A stretch of 64,000 nucleotides of DNA from the NCBI RefSeq assembly GCF_002968285.2, contig NZ_CP134400.1:2914001-2978000 (forward strand), given 5' to 3'. The DNA is from Mycobacterium sp. ITM-2016-00318. GTDB lineage: Bacteria; Actinomycetota; Actinomycetes; Mycobacteriales; Mycobacteriaceae. The position numbers and the translations under genes were made by a program. The stretch's first letter is position 1. Each line of letters starts with the position of its first letter. This document shows, one piece after another, positions 31,478-41,005 of this stretch. The notes beneath the pieces were generated by a model that worked only from the letters and a program-made list of their open reading frames with translations, had not been told where the DNA came from and did not search any database.

Positions 31478-32557
31478 ATGCATGAGCCGGATGCCATTCC
31501 TGAACACCGCAAGCGTCGCGCGAAGTCGTTGACGATGGCCGCGGTGGCCGGTGCCGCGGTGGTGGCCCTCGCGCTGCCGTCCGTGGCCCAGGCCGACCCG
31601 GAGCCCCCGCCGACCCCCGGGCCTCCACCGCCCTCGGGCAATACCTTCATGCAGGCTCCTCCTGGCGACCCGAATGCACCGCCGCCTCCGCCCCCCGATC
31701 CCAACGCACCGCCGCCTCCGCCCCCCGATCCCAACGCACCGCCGCCTCCGCCCCCCGATCCCAACGCACCGCCGCCTCCGCCAGCCGATCCCAACGCGCC
31801 TGCGCCTGGTCCCGCGGCCGAGCCAGGCCGCATCGACAACGCCGCGGGTGGCTTCAGTTACGTGTTGCCCGCAGGCTGGAAGGTCTCCGACGCCACGCAG
31901 CTGTCGTACGGTCAGGCGCTGCTGACCAAGGCGACTCCCGAGGGAACACCCCCGCCGCAGCCCGGACAGCAGCCCCCACCGCAGCCCGCCAATGACACCA
32001 GCGTTCTGCTCGGCAGGCTGGACATGAAACTGTTCGCGGGCGCCGAGGCCGACAACGGCAAGGCGGCTACCCGGTTGGCTTCCGATATGGGCGAGTTCTT
32101 CATGCCGTTCCCCGGTACCCGGATCAATCAGGCGAGCGGGGCGCTCGGCTCCGAGTCGATGCCCGGCGCCTTCTCCGCGTATGAGGTGAAGTTCACCGAC
32201 ACGAACAAGCCCACCGGCCAGATCTGGGCGGGCGTGGTCGGCAACGCGACGCCCACCGTGGCGCCGGGCCAGCCGATGACGCCCCGCGGCCAGCGCAACG
32301 AGCGGTGGTTCGTGGTGTGGCTGGGCACCGCCAACAACCCCGTCGACAAGGGTGCGGCCGTCGCGCTGGCCAACTCCATCCGGCCGTGGGCACCGCCCGC
32401 ACCGCCGCCGGACGCAGTGCCGCCCGCGGATGCCGGTGCTCCGCCACCGGATGCCGGTGCTCCTCCGCCGCCGGAGAATGCACCAGGGCGCCCGCCGGTC
32501 GGCGTTGGTGTCCCGGTCGACCCGGCCACCGCACCGGGAATGACGCCCGGGGGCTGA
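31478..32557 (+). CDS. apa: Apa: alanine/proline-rich secreted antigen (45/47 kDa, fibronectin-attachment protein)
   Basis: 359 aa. The signal peptide ([20 protein letters not shown]) is cut before DPEPP. A Pro-rich N-terminal region (about residues 45-115) contains four [10 protein letters not shown] decapeptides, followed by a globular domain (about 118-300) with [35 protein letters not shown] and [20 protein letters not shown], then a Pro/Ala-rich tail. M. tuberculosis Apa is O-mannosylated and binds host fibronectin and lectins. Its function in environmental species is unclear. It is followed by a strong terminator, so it is monocistronic. Confidence 0.95.
   Translation: MHEPDAIPEHRKRRAKSLTMAAVAGAAVVALALPSVAQADPEPPPTPGPPPPSGNTFMQAPPGDPNAPPPPPPDPNAPPPPPPDPNAPPPPPPDPNAPPPPPADPNAPAPGPAAEPGRIDNAAGGFSYVLPAGWKVSDATQLSYGQALLTKATPEGTPPPQPGQQPPPQPANDTSVLLGRLDMKLFAGAEADNGKAATRLASDMGEFFMPFPGTRINQASGALGSESMPGAFSAYEVKFTDTNKPTGQIWAGVVGNATPTVAPGQPMTPRGQRNERWFVVWLGTANNPVDKGAAVALANSIRPWAPPAPPPDAVPPADAGAPPPDAGAPPPPENAPGRPPVGVGVPVDPATAPGMTPGG
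31681..31800 (+). repeat. 30-bp tandem repeat (4 units) in apa
   Basis: Units of 30 bp begin at 31681, 31711, 31741 and 31771. The first three are identical, and the fourth differs at three positions. Each encodes [10 protein letters not shown]. Identical DNA in neighbouring copies suggests recent expansion, so copy number may vary between strains. Confidence 0.93.
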
Positions 32558-32576
32558 CGACACGACCGTGTTCGCG

Positions 32577-32606
32577 AAGCGGCCGACCCACCCGGGTCGG
32601 CCGCTT
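32577..32606 (+). terminator. Strong intrinsic terminator after apa
   Basis: AAGCGGCCGACCC (32577-32589) pairs perfectly over 13 bp with GGGTCGGCCGCTT (32594-32606) around the loop ACCC, followed by TCGTT. It begins 20 bases after the apa stop. Confidence 0.85.
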
Positions 32607-32731
32607 TCGTTCCATCTGCTTCTTTGATCTTGTTCGTATCCGATTCGACGATTGAATCGTTACGCTTCGGGCGTATACCGGAGGTTGACCCAGCGGCCGA
32701 GTTGGGCGCCGACAGGCAGGAGATCGCACAG

Positions 32732-33035
32732 ATGGATGCCCTTGCAGCGGCCGAGTTGCTCGCTCGGTCAACGACTCTGACCAGCGTCGGCTGGATCGGT
32801 TACATCATCATCGGAGCAATCGCGGGTTGGATTGCAGGCAAGATCGTGAAGGGCGGCGGCTCAGGGATTTCTGATGAACATCGTCATCGGCATCATCGGT
32901 GCGCTGATCAGCGGCTTCCTGCTCAGCTTCTTCCTCGACACGGCCGGGGGCGGTTGGTGGTTCACGCTGTTCACCGCGGTCCTCGGATCGGTGATCCTGC
33001 TCTGGATCGTCGGGATGGTGCAGCGCAAGAACTGA
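32732..33035 (+). pseudogene. Small GlsB/YeaQ-type membrane protein (Rv1861), interrupted by one extra base
   Basis: From the ATG at 32732 (AGGAG at 32718-32722) the frame gives LTSVGWIGYIIIGAIAGWIA, GKIVKGGGSG and then derails. One base later, from 32871, the expected continuation LMNIVIGIIGALISGFLL, DTAGGGWWFTLFTAVLGS and ILLWIVGMVQRKN runs to the stop at 33035. Deleting one T from the TTT at 32868-32870 gives 100 aa, equal to Rv1861 (101 aa), with three membrane helices. The family is the transglycosylase-associated small membrane proteins of unknown role. A sequencing error in a T run is the simplest reading. Confidence 0.78.
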
Positions 33036-33110
33036 CACCGCAGACGGCTGAACACCCCTAACCGTTGACACCTGGTCGTTTTCCCGACCGGTAGAAATCG
33101 TTCGTCGCAT

Positions 33111-34127
33111 ATGAAAAGCACGTCGATGACCGCGTGGCGGGTGAGACATCCCGGTCGGATGGCCACCCACCCGCTGGAGCGTGTGACTGTGCCCGTCCCT
33201 TCGCCCGCTCCGGGCGAGCTTCTCGTCGCGGTACGCGCCTGCGGGGTGTGTCGCACGGATCTGCATGTCGCCGAAGGGGATCTGCCGGTTCATCGGCCGG
33301 GCGTGATCCCCGGGCACGAAGTGGTGGCCGAGGTCGTGGCGCTCGGCGAGGATGTCGGCGACGAATTCGGCATCGGCGATCGCGTGGGCGTCGCATGGCT
33401 GCGGCATACCTGCGGCCGATGCGTCTTCTGCGCTCGGGGCCGGGAGAATCTCTGCCCCGATTCGCTCTACACCGGTTGGGACGCTGACGGTGGATATGCC
33501 GAATACACAACGGTGCCAGCAGCTTTCGCCCATCCGCTGCCTGCGGGGTACACCGACACCGAGTTGGCTCCGCTGCTGTGCGCGGGGATCATCGGCTATC
33601 GCGCCCTGAGGCGGGCCGAGACACCGGCCCGCGGCAGGCTCGGGATCTATGGATTCGGCGGCAGCGCGCACATCACCGCGCAGGTGGCGCTGGCCGAGGG
33701 CGTCGAGGTCCACGTCATGACGCGCGGCGCGGCCGCGCGCGAGCTGGCGCTGTCGCTTGGCGTGAGTTCGGCGCAGGGGTCCGATGAGGCACCGCCGGTG
33801 AAGCTCGATGCCGCAATCCTTTTCGCGCCCGTCGGCGAGCTGGTGTTGCCCGCGTTGGAAGCCCTCGATCCCGGCGGCACGCTGGCGATCGCGGGCATCT
33901 ATCTGAGCGACATCCCGGCGCTCGACTACGACCGGCATCTCTTCCTCGAGCGCCAGGTGCGCTCGGTGACGTCCAACACCCGCGCGGACGCCCGCGATTT
34001 CCTTGCCTTCGCGGGCAGTCATCGCATCGAGCTGACCACGCCGGAATATCCACTCGCCCGCGCCGATGACGCGCTCACCGACCTGGGTGCGGGGCGCGTC
34101 TCCGGCGCAGCCGTTCTGCGGTTGTAG
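33111..34127 (+). CDS. adhA: Zinc-dependent alcohol dehydrogenase AdhA (Rv1862 type)
   Basis: 338 aa medium-chain dehydrogenase. The catalytic zinc ligands are in [12 protein letters not shown] (Cys) and [12 protein letters not shown] (His-Glu). The structural zinc motif has four cysteines, in [18 protein letters not shown]. The cofactor-binding region [20 protein letters not shown] is atypical of GxGxxG but is shared by this mycobacterial subgroup. It oxidises or reduces short alcohols and aldehydes; the substrate is not known. A second in-frame ATG at 33126 is possible. The stop is 5 bases from the convergent neighbour. Confidence 0.9.
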   Translation: MKSTSMTAWRVRHPGRMATHPLERVTVPVPSPAPGELLVAVRACGVCRTDLHVAEGDLPVHRPGVIPGHEVVAEVVALGEDVGDEFGIGDRVGVAWLRHTCGRCVFCARGRENLCPDSLYTGWDADGGYAEYTTVPAAFAHPLPAGYTDTELAPLLCAGIIGYRALRRAETPARGRLGIYGFGGSAHITAQVALAEGVEVHVMTRGAAARELALSLGVSSAQGSDEAPPVKLDAAILFAPVGELVLPALEALDPGGTLAIAGIYLSDIPALDYDRHLFLERQVRSVTSNTRADARDFLAFAGSHRIELTTPEYPLARADDALTDLGAGRVSGAAVLRL

Positions 34128-34131
34128 CGGT

Positions 34132-34620
34132 CTACAGCGCGGCGAGGGCCGCGCCGAGCCGGCCCTCGAGGTCGCCGTGGCCGTAGCGGTACATCGGCCC
34201 GACGCCGTCGGACAGCAGCACCCGCAGGCGCGCGACTCCGCGCGGCGTGACGGGCCTCGGGGAGTGCAGCCGCAGGGTGATCTCATCGATTCGATCCTCG
34301 GCCGCGATGATGTTGGGGACGTTCAGCGGTACGGCAGATGACAGCCGGACATTGCGATTGTGCGCGTTCTCGACCGACCGGCGCAGGGAGCGCGCAAGGG
34401 CCTCACGCTCTGCCACCGCCGTCAGCCGGGCCGCGTGCACGGCGAGCGCGCTGCCGTCCGGAGCGGGAGCGCCGACGGCGAGCAATCGATCGAGCTTGTT
34501 CGCGAACAGCTTGGCCCTCACGCGCGCGCTGAGCGGTGCCCGAGGCATCGCGTTGCGCCGCGACGCGTCCTGGAACTGGGCCGATGTGAGAAAACCCATC
34601 GAAAGCCTGCTCTCGCTCAT
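34132..34620 (-). CDS. Conserved mycobacterial protein of unknown function
   Basis: 162 aa from the ATG at 34620, which has GGGAG eight bases upstream; a GTG at 34629 is also in frame. The protein is basic and soluble, with no signal peptide. It has an arginine-rich first half (SARVRAKLFANKLDRLLAVG) and a C-terminal half with VPNIIAAEDRIDEITLRLHS. I do not recognise a domain. It is transcribed divergently from a CGNR-type regulator, with repeated TGACCG/CGGTCA motifs in the shared intergenic region, suggesting control by that regulator. Confidence 0.65.
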   Translation of the reverse strand: MSESRLSMGFLTSAQFQDASRRNAMPRAPLSARVRAKLFANKLDRLLAVGAPAPDGSALAVHAARLTAVAEREALARSLRRSVENAHNRNVRLSSAVPLNVPNIIAAEDRIDEITLRLHSPRPVTPRGVARLRVLLSDGVGPMYRYGHGDLEGRLGAALAAL

Positions 34621-34657
34621 GGTTCGCACTCCCTCTTTCCATTCGACACCGTTTCAA

Positions 34658-34720
34658 ACTAGTGACCGTCAAAAACACTACACCGGTCATGCATGACTAG
34701 TAAACTGGCTTTACCGGTCA
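34658..34720. promoter_or_regulatory. Repeated operator-like motifs in the divergent intergenic region
   Basis: ACCGGTCA occurs at 34682-34689 and 34713-34720, and its inverse core TGACCG at 34663-34668. ACTAGT occurs at 34658-34663 and 34696-34701. This clustered arrangement between two divergent starts suits autoregulation by the CGNR protein. Inference from repetition and position. Confidence 0.5.
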
Positions 34721-34741
34721 CGTCGCTCTACACTGGCTCTC

Positions 34742-35326
34742 ATGTCGTCGCCCTCTCCGCACTGGCTCGGCGATATCGAGGCCAAACCGGCGCCCGATCC
34801 ACTGCGCCGCGTTCAGGCGCTGGTCAACACCATCGAACTGCCAGAAGGCCGGGACCGTCTCGCTGACCCGACGGAGGCCGACCCCTGGCTGATCTCCGCC
34901 GGGCTGCTCGCTCCCCAGACAGATCTGCGACCCGACGACCTCGATCTGGTGCGCGGCGTCCGCGAGGGTCTGCGCGCAATGCTCGTGCAGAACGCGGGCG
35001 GACCGCCGCCGACGGATGCCGCATTCGCGCCACTACGGAAGGTCGCCGCCGTCCAGACTGCGCACGCAGATCTCACCGAAGTCGGCGAAATCCGGCTGAG
35101 GGCGGGCGGCGACTCAGTGCCTGCCCGGCTGATCGAACTGCTGCTGATCATTCGTGACGCGCAGCGCGACGGCACGTGGACGCGACTCAAGGCGTGCGGT
35201 AACGACGAATGCCATTGGGCCTTCTACGACCGCTCCCGCAACCACGGCGGCACCTGGTGCGACATGTCCTCGTGCGGAAACAAACTTAAGAACCGCGAAT
35301 TTCGCGCCCGCAAACGCGGAAACTAG
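34742..35326 (+). CDS. CGNR zinc-finger (ABATE) transcriptional regulator
   Basis: 194 aa. An N-terminal ABATE (putative stress-ligand) domain (about 5-140) is followed by a CGNR zinc finger (about 148-192). Its zinc cysteines are in KACGNDECHWAFYDRS and WCDMSSCGNKLKNREF, where CGNK stands for CGNR. Such proteins are one-component regulators found mainly in actinobacteria, with mostly unknown ligands. The stop overlaps the convergent CPBP gene by four bases. It probably controls itself and the divergent 162-aa gene. Confidence 0.88.
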   Translation: MSSPSPHWLGDIEAKPAPDPLRRVQALVNTIELPEGRDRLADPTEADPWLISAGLLAPQTDLRPDDLDLVRGVREGLRAMLVQNAGGPPPTDAAFAPLRKVAAVQTAHADLTEVGEIRLRAGGDSVPARLIELLLIIRDAQRDGTWTRLKACGNDECHWAFYDRSRNHGGTWCDMSSCGNKLKNREFRARKRGN

Positions 35327-36087
35327 GTCGACAGGTGCCACACAAGCGCGGCCGCTAGCGCGCCGAGCCCGTTCAGCGACCAGTGCAAGGCGATCGGCGC
35401 CAACAGGCTGCCGCTGCGGCGCCGCAACCAGGTGAAGACGAAGCCGGCTACTCCGGTGGCGGCCACCGCCAGCACCACACCGGCGATCGTGCCGAGCAGG
35501 CCGCCGCCGAAGATGCGGGTGAACCCGACGTTGCTGCTGGTGAGACCGAGCGAGGTGGCGATATGCCAGAGACCGAAGAGCAGTGAGCCCGCCGCTGCCA
35601 CGCCGCGGAAGCCCCAGGCCCGGTTCAGCGCGCCGTGCAGCACACCCCGAAACGCCAACTCCTCGGGAATCACGGTCTGCAGCGGGATGATGATCATCGA
35701 TGCGATCAGCGCACCCGACACGGTCGCGTAGTTGTTGTTCATGAACATCGGCCGGGTCCACGGCAGCAAGGCGCCGATCGCGACGACCGTCATCACTACG
35801 CCCACGGCCGCCAGCGCGTAGCCCGCGCCGGACTTCCAGTGGTCGCGGCCGAGGCCGAGTTCGGTCCAGCCGAGCCCGCGCGACCTCACCAGGATCAACA
35901 GGCCCACAGCGGCCGCGGGGACGGTCGCGATGCTGGCCCACGAGGTCGTGAAGTGCGCGACGAGGTTGGTGATCGCCAGTACGACGACAACCACCGCGAT
36001 ATCGATGTAGGTGCGGAGATGTTGGAGGGCCGATAGCTGCCCTACCAGCGGGTCGGGGTGCGTGGCGACCTCGGCCTGCTCGGACAT
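35323..36087 (-). CDS. CPBP (CAAX/Abi) family intramembrane metalloprotease, Rv1863c type
   Basis: 254 aa, about seven membrane helices. The catalytic motifs are in order: EExxxR in VIPEELAFRGVLHG, the FxxxH-like FGLWHIATS and HxxxN in IALHWSLNGLG. Bacterial relatives process peptides or confer self-immunity to bacteriocins; the mycobacterial target is unknown. The stop meets the convergent CGNR gene, and the phosphoketolase gene lies 27 bases from its start on the same strand and is transcribed first. Confidence 0.87.
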   Translation of the reverse strand: MSEQAEVATHPDPLVGQLSALQHLRTYIDIAVVVVVLAITNLVAHFTTSWASIATVPAAAVGLLILVRSRGLGWTELGLGRDHWKSGAGYALAAVGVVMTVVAIGALLPWTRPMFMNNNYATVSGALIASMIIIPLQTVIPEELAFRGVLHGALNRAWGFRGVAAAGSLLFGLWHIATSLGLTSSNVGFTRIFGGGLLGTIAGVVLAVAATGVAGFVFTWLRRRSGSLLAPIALHWSLNGLGALAAALVWHLST

Positions 36088-36114
36088 TCCACCGATTCTA
36101 CCTGCGACGTCGAG

Positions 36115-38547
36115 TTACTCCGGTTCGTTGACCGGCCGCTGGTCGGAGCCGCTGCCTCGGCGGTAGTCGGCGTCCCACGTCCAGTCGGAGATCGCGGGAT
36201 CGTCCTCGCCGTGTTCGCGCGTATAGCGTCGTGCCGCGAGTCGGGCGTCGGCCATCCGCTGTCGCAGCGACGCGGCCTTGGTCGCCAGACCGCCGACCCG
36301 ATCGATGACATCCATTACGAGGTGGAACCGGTCGAGGTCGTTGAGCATCACCATGTCGAACGGCGTGGTGGTGGTGCCGCGTTCCTTGAATCCCCGCACG
36401 TGCATCTGCGCGTGGTTGGCCCGCCGATACGTCAACCGGTGGATGAGCCACGGATAGCCGTGGTAGGCGAAGATCACCGGCTTGTCGGCGGTGAACAGTG
36501 CGTCGAACTCGCGATCCGAAAGGCCGTGCGGATGTTCGCTATCCGGTTGCAGCCTCATGATGTCGACGACGTTGACCACCCGCACCGCCAGGTCGGGCAG
36601 TTCACGACGGAGGATGTCGGCGGCGGCTAGTGCTTCGAGCGTCGGTATGTCGCCCGCACACGCCAGCACCACGTCGGGTTCGCCTTCGGCATTGCCCGCC
36701 CAGTCCCAGATGCCGAGGCCCCTTGTGCAGTGCGCGATCGCCTGATCCATGTCCAGGTAAGTCAACGCCGGCTGCTTGCCCGCGACGACGACGTTGACGT
36801 ACTGGCGACTGCGCAGACAGTGGTCGGCGACCGACAACAGCGTGTTGGCATCCGGCGGAAGGTAGACCCGCACCACTTCGGGCCGTTTGTTGGCGACGTG
36901 GTCGATGAACCCTGGATCCTGATGTGACGCACCGTTGTGGTCCTGGCGCCAGACATGCGACGTCAGAAGATAATTGAGAGACGCTATCGGCCGGCGCCAC
37001 GGCAGTTCCGAGCTGCTGGTCAACCACTTCGCATGCTGGTTGAGCATCGAGTCGACGATGTGTACGAACGCCTCGTAGCAATTGAAGAGACCGTGTCTGC
37101 CAGTCAGCAGGTAGCCCTCAAGCCAGCCTTGACACAGATGCTCTGAAAGGACCTCCATCACACGGCCGTTCGGCGCGAGGTTCTCGTCACCGGGCTCACC
37201 TTCGGCGACCCACACTTTGTCGGTGGCCTCGAACACCGCGCTGAGCCTGTTGGACGCCGTCTCGTCGGGACCCATCAGACGGAATCTGTCGGGGTTTCGT
37301 GTGATGACGTCACGAAGGAAAGTGCCGAGCACCCTGGTCGCCTCAGCCGTTTTGGCGGCGGGCCTGTCGACGTCGACGGCGTAATCGCGAAAGTCCGGCA
37401 GGTCGAGGTCGCGCAGCAGCACGCCACCGTTGGCGTGCGGGTTGGCGCTCATCCGGCGGTTTCCCGCCGGCGCGAGCGCGCGCAGCTCAGGACGCAGTGC
37501 GCCGTCGTCGTCGAACAGCTCTTCCGGCCGGTAGCTGCGCAGCCATTCCTCGAGCTGCGCCAGATGCTTCTCGTTGGTCCTGGTTTCCGACAGCGGAACC
37601 TGGTGGGCCCGCCACGTGCCCTCGACCTGCTTGCCGTCGACGTCATGGGGGCCGGTCCACCCCTTCGGTGTCCGCAGCACGATCATCGGCCAGCGCGGGC
37701 GGGCCTTCTCGCCGTCGACCCGAGCCGCCTGCTGAACGGCGGCAATCTGGTCGAACGCCTCGTCGAGCGCGACGGCGAGCTGCTGGTGCACGTTCGCCGG
37801 GTCGTCGCCCGCCACCGTGATCGGCCGATAGCCGTACCCGGTCAGCAGCGATTCCAGCTCCTCCTGTGGGAGGCGGGCGAGCACGGTGGGGTTGGCGATC
37901 TTGTAGCCGTTGAGATGGAGGATCGGCAAGACCGCTCCATCGGTGACGGGGTTGAGGAACTTGTTGGAGTGCCAGCTGGTCGCCAGCGGCCCCGTCTCGG
38001 CTTCACCATCGCCGATGACGCAGGCCACCACCAGGTCCGGGTTGTCGAAGGCAGCACCGTAAGCGTGTACGAGCGCATAGCCGAGCTCACCGCCCTCATG
38101 GATTGATCCCGGTGTCTCGGCCGCGACGTGGCTTGGTATGCCCCCGGGAAACGAGAACTGCCGGAACAACTTTCGAAGCCCGGCGATATCCTCTTCGATG
38201 CCGGAGTAGACCTCGCTGTAGGTGCCCTCGAGATAGGCGTTGGCCACAAGACCGGGTCCTCCGTGACCCGGTCCGGTGATGTAGATGACGTCGGCGTCGC
38301 GGTTGCGGATGATCCGGTTGAGGTGGGCGTAGATCAGGTTGAGCCCGGGTGTGGTGCCCCAGTGCCCGAGCAATCGCGGCTTGACGTGTTCAGGGGTGAG
38401 GGCGTCCCGCAGCAGCGGATTGTCCAGCAGATAAATCTGTCCGACGGACAGGTAGTTGGCTGCCCGCCAGTATGCGTCGGTAAGGGCGAGTTCGTCGTCG
38501 GACAGTCGCGGCGCGGTCGGGGAGTTCGTGGAGGTGTCGGTGCTCAT
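36115..38547 (-). CDS. xfp: Phosphoketolase (xylulose-5-phosphate/fructose-6-phosphate)
   Basis: 810 aa from the ATG at 38547; ATG at 38556 is nearly as good, and no ribosome-binding site is evident. TPP-dependent enzyme with [20 protein letters not shown], the TPP/Mg motif [17 protein letters not shown] and the phosphoketolase blocks [15 protein letters not shown] and [16 protein letters not shown]. It splits xylulose 5-phosphate (and possibly fructose 6-phosphate) with phosphate to acetyl phosphate and glyceraldehyde 3-phosphate (or erythrose 4-phosphate). No acetate kinase or phosphotransacetylase gene is nearby. It occupies the place of Rv1864c/Rv1865c in M. tuberculosis. Confidence 0.95.
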   Translation of the reverse strand: MSTDTSTNSPTAPRLSDDELALTDAYWRAANYLSVGQIYLLDNPLLRDALTPEHVKPRLLGHWGTTPGLNLIYAHLNRIIRNRDADVIYITGPGHGGPGLVANAYLEGTYSEVYSGIEEDIAGLRKLFRQFSFPGGIPSHVAAETPGSIHEGGELGYALVHAYGAAFDNPDLVVACVIGDGEAETGPLATSWHSNKFLNPVTDGAVLPILHLNGYKIANPTVLARLPQEELESLLTGYGYRPITVAGDDPANVHQQLAVALDEAFDQIAAVQQAARVDGEKARPRWPMIVLRTPKGWTGPHDVDGKQVEGTWRAHQVPLSETRTNEKHLAQLEEWLRSYRPEELFDDDGALRPELRALAPAGNRRMSANPHANGGVLLRDLDLPDFRDYAVDVDRPAAKTAEATRVLGTFLRDVITRNPDRFRLMGPDETASNRLSAVFEATDKVWVAEGEPGDENLAPNGRVMEVLSEHLCQGWLEGYLLTGRHGLFNCYEAFVHIVDSMLNQHAKWLTSSSELPWRRPIASLNYLLTSHVWRQDHNGASHQDPGFIDHVANKRPEVVRVYLPPDANTLLSVADHCLRSRQYVNVVVAGKQPALTYLDMDQAIAHCTRGLGIWDWAGNAEGEPDVVLACAGDIPTLEALAAADILRRELPDLAVRVVNVVDIMRLQPDSEHPHGLSDREFDALFTADKPVIFAYHGYPWLIHRLTYRRANHAQMHVRGFKERGTTTTPFDMVMLNDLDRFHLVMDVIDRVGGLATKAASLRQRMADARLAARRYTREHGEDDPAISDWTWDADYRRGSGSDQRPVNEPE

Positions 38548-38632
38548 CGAAACCATTGTCGTCGTGGTGGGTGAACAGCAAGTGAGGTAGTGGTACCCGG
38601 GTCGCACCGGGCTAAGCACTAACCTGACGGGC

Positions 38633-41005
38633 GTGCTGCTGTCGGAACTGCGGGTGCTCGACCTGTGCGACGGCGAGGCCGACGCGGTGACCAGGCTGTT
38701 CGCCGACCTCGGCGCCGATGTGCTCAAAGTCGAATCGCCCGGCGGGAATGCGGGCCGTTCGCAGCCACCGCACGTGGCGGGGGCCAGCGTCGCCTTCGCA
38801 CTGAACAACGCCAACAAGCGGACATGTGCGCTCGACCCCGGCCACACAGCCGATCGGGAGCTGTTCGTCGAGTTGGCCGCGGTCGCCGACATCGTGGTCG
38901 ACAGTGGCAGCCCCGGCCGAGCGGCAGCCTTCGGAATGCCGTGTGCCGAGCTGTGGAGGCGCTACCCGCACCTTGTCGCGATGTCGGTCACGGACTTCGG
39001 TGCAGAAGGCCCACGGTCGTGGTGGACGGGCACAGATCCGGTGTTCTATGCGCTGTCCACGGCGCTGTCCCGGTCGGGCCCGACAACGGGACGGCCGGTG
39101 CTGCCACCCGACGGGATCGCCTCCGCCACTGCGGCGGCGCAGGCCGCGTGGGCGGCGTTGACCGCCTACTACCATCGAATGCGTTACGGCACAGGCGACT
39201 ACATCGACTTCTCTCGGTTGGAAGCGGTCGTGCAGGCGCTCGATCCGCCGTTCGGTTCGGAAGGTCAAGCCGCCGTCGGGTTGAAGCGGTCCGGCGAATT
39301 GTGGCGGGGAAGACCCCGAAACCAACAGATCTACCCGACGTTTCCGTGTCGAGACGGTCACGTCCGCGTCTGTCTGCTCTCGCCGCGCCAATGGCGCGGC
39401 ATGCGGGCCTGGCTGGGCGAGCCTGCGCAGTTCGCCGATCCGAAGTTCGACACGATCGCCGCCCGCTACGCCGCATCCGGCGAGATCAACACGTTGATGG
39501 CCGACCTGTTCGCCACGCAGACGATGGCCGAACTGGTGACGGCCGGTCAGTCGAGGGGCGTGCCCATCGCCGCTGTGCTCAGCCCGGCGCAGGCGTTGGA
39601 CTCTGAGCATTTCCGTTCGGTCGGCGCACTGGCCGAAGCGGCAATCGCGCCAGGCGTCGACGTCACCGTGCCGGTCGGCCCGTTCGTCGTCAACGGGCGC
39701 CATGTCGGCTTCACTCGGCCGGCCCCGTCCGTCGACGCGCACGAAGCCCGATGGCGCTCAACACGATACGAACACCCGCCCGCATCCGACGCCGTGACGA
39801 CGAATCGCCCGTTCGACGGACTGAGGATCCTGGATCTCGGCGTCATCGTCGCGGGCGGCGAACTCGGCAGGCTTTTCGCAGACCTCGGCGCGGAGGTCAT
39901 CAAGATCGAGAGTGCCGCTTACCCGGACGGTCTACGTCAAACGCCGCCGGGGCAGGCGATGAGCAGGTCCTGGGCGTTGACCCATCGCAACGAGTATGCG
40001 CTCGGTCTGGATTTGCGCAGCGCCGACGGCGCAACGATCTTCGCCCGTCTGGTCGCCGATGCCGACGCGGTGTTCGCCAATTTCAAGCCGGGAACCCTTG
40101 CTTCACTGGGCTTCTCGTACGAGCGGCTGCGGGAATGCAACCCGCAGATCGTGCTGGCCGAAAGCAGTGCATTCGGCGCAACGGGACCGTGGAGCGCTCA
40201 GATGGGCTACGGGCCGCTGGTGCGCGCCACCACCGGCGTCTCCAAATTGTGGACATCCGAGGAAAGCCGAGGAGGCTTGTCCGCCAGTTTCTTCGATGCC
40301 ACCACGGTCTTTCCCGATCACGTCGTCGCCCGCCTCACCGCGGTTGCGGCGTTGGCGTCGCTGCTCGGCCGGGACAGCGTCGGAGCCGGTGCGCACGTGC
40401 ACATCTCGCAGGCCGAGGCGGCCGTCAACCAGCTCGCCATAAGCTACGTCGTCGACGCCGCAAGGTCCGCCGGCCTGCCCGTCGCCGACGACACGGGCCT
40501 GCACGGCGTCTACCAGTGCGCAGGCGAGGACGAATGGTGTGTGGTCTCGTTGCGTTCCGCCGCCGATCGCGCAGCGCTGGCCGCCGCGATGGGAGGTGCC
40601 GAACTGCCCGGCGACCGCCCCGGCCTCATGGCTGCGGTATCCGCGTGGACAGCCGGCCTGGACAAGACCACGGTCGCGGACATGCTCCAGCGGCTCGGGG
40701 TGCCCGCAGCACCGATGAACCGCGCCGTCGACGTGCTCGCCGACCCCACCCTCGTACACCGGAAGTTGTTCACCGACATGGTTCATCCGCTGTTCGAACA
40801 CCCGATGCCAACCGAGACCAGCCCTGCACTGTTCGCCCACATCCCGCGGGCCGAACTGCGACCCGCCCCGATGGCTGGCGAGCACACCCGTGAGATCTGC
40901 CAGAAGCTCCTGGCCCTGGACACCGATGAGATCGACCGCCTGATCGCCGACGGCGTGCTGTTCACCGCCGCCGACTCCGCCGACACATCGAGGACGCAAC
41001 CGTGA
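38633..41005 (+). CDS. Double-domain class III (CaiB/BaiF) CoA-transferase, Rv1866 type
   Basis: 790 aa made of two CaiB/BaiF folds: about residues 1-370 and 395-780. Each half starts with the family entry motif ([20 protein letters not shown] and [20 protein letters not shown]) and each keeps an Asp where the class III catalytic Asp is expected (PPDGIASAT in the first half, [10 protein letters not shown] in the second). Usual enzymes are about 400 aa homodimers, so this is a natural fusion. The CoA donor and acceptor are unknown. The stop overlaps the thiolase-like gene (GTGA), arguing for one pathway. Confidence 0.9.
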   Translation: MLLSELRVLDLCDGEADAVTRLFADLGADVLKVESPGGNAGRSQPPHVAGASVAFALNNANKRTCALDPGHTADRELFVELAAVADIVVDSGSPGRAAAFGMPCAELWRRYPHLVAMSVTDFGAEGPRSWWTGTDPVFYALSTALSRSGPTTGRPVLPPDGIASATAAAQAAWAALTAYYHRMRYGTGDYIDFSRLEAVVQALDPPFGSEGQAAVGLKRSGELWRGRPRNQQIYPTFPCRDGHVRVCLLSPRQWRGMRAWLGEPAQFADPKFDTIAARYAASGEINTLMADLFATQTMAELVTAGQSRGVPIAAVLSPAQALDSEHFRSVGALAEAAIAPGVDVTVPVGPFVVNGRHVGFTRPAPSVDAHEARWRSTRYEHPPASDAVTTNRPFDGLRILDLGVIVAGGELGRLFADLGAEVIKIESAAYPDGLRQTPPGQAMSRSWALTHRNEYALGLDLRSADGATIFARLVADADAVFANFKPGTLASLGFSYERLRECNPQIVLAESSAFGATGPWSAQMGYGPLVRATTGVSKLWTSEESRGGLSASFFDATTVFPDHVVARLTAVAALASLLGRDSVGAGAHVHISQAEAAVNQLAISYVVDAARSAGLPVADDTGLHGVYQCAGEDEWCVVSLRSAADRAALAAAMGGAELPGDRPGLMAAVSAWTAGLDKTTVADMLQRLGVPAAPMNRAVDVLADPTLVHRKLFTDMVHPLFEHPMPTETSPALFAHIPRAELRPAPMAGEHTREICQKLLALDTDEIDRLIADGVLFTAADSADTSRTQP

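Noticed and set aside
31681..31800. CRISPR-like array
   Set aside because: The 30-bp repeats have no unique spacers, lie in frame in apa and encode Pro-rich decapeptides.
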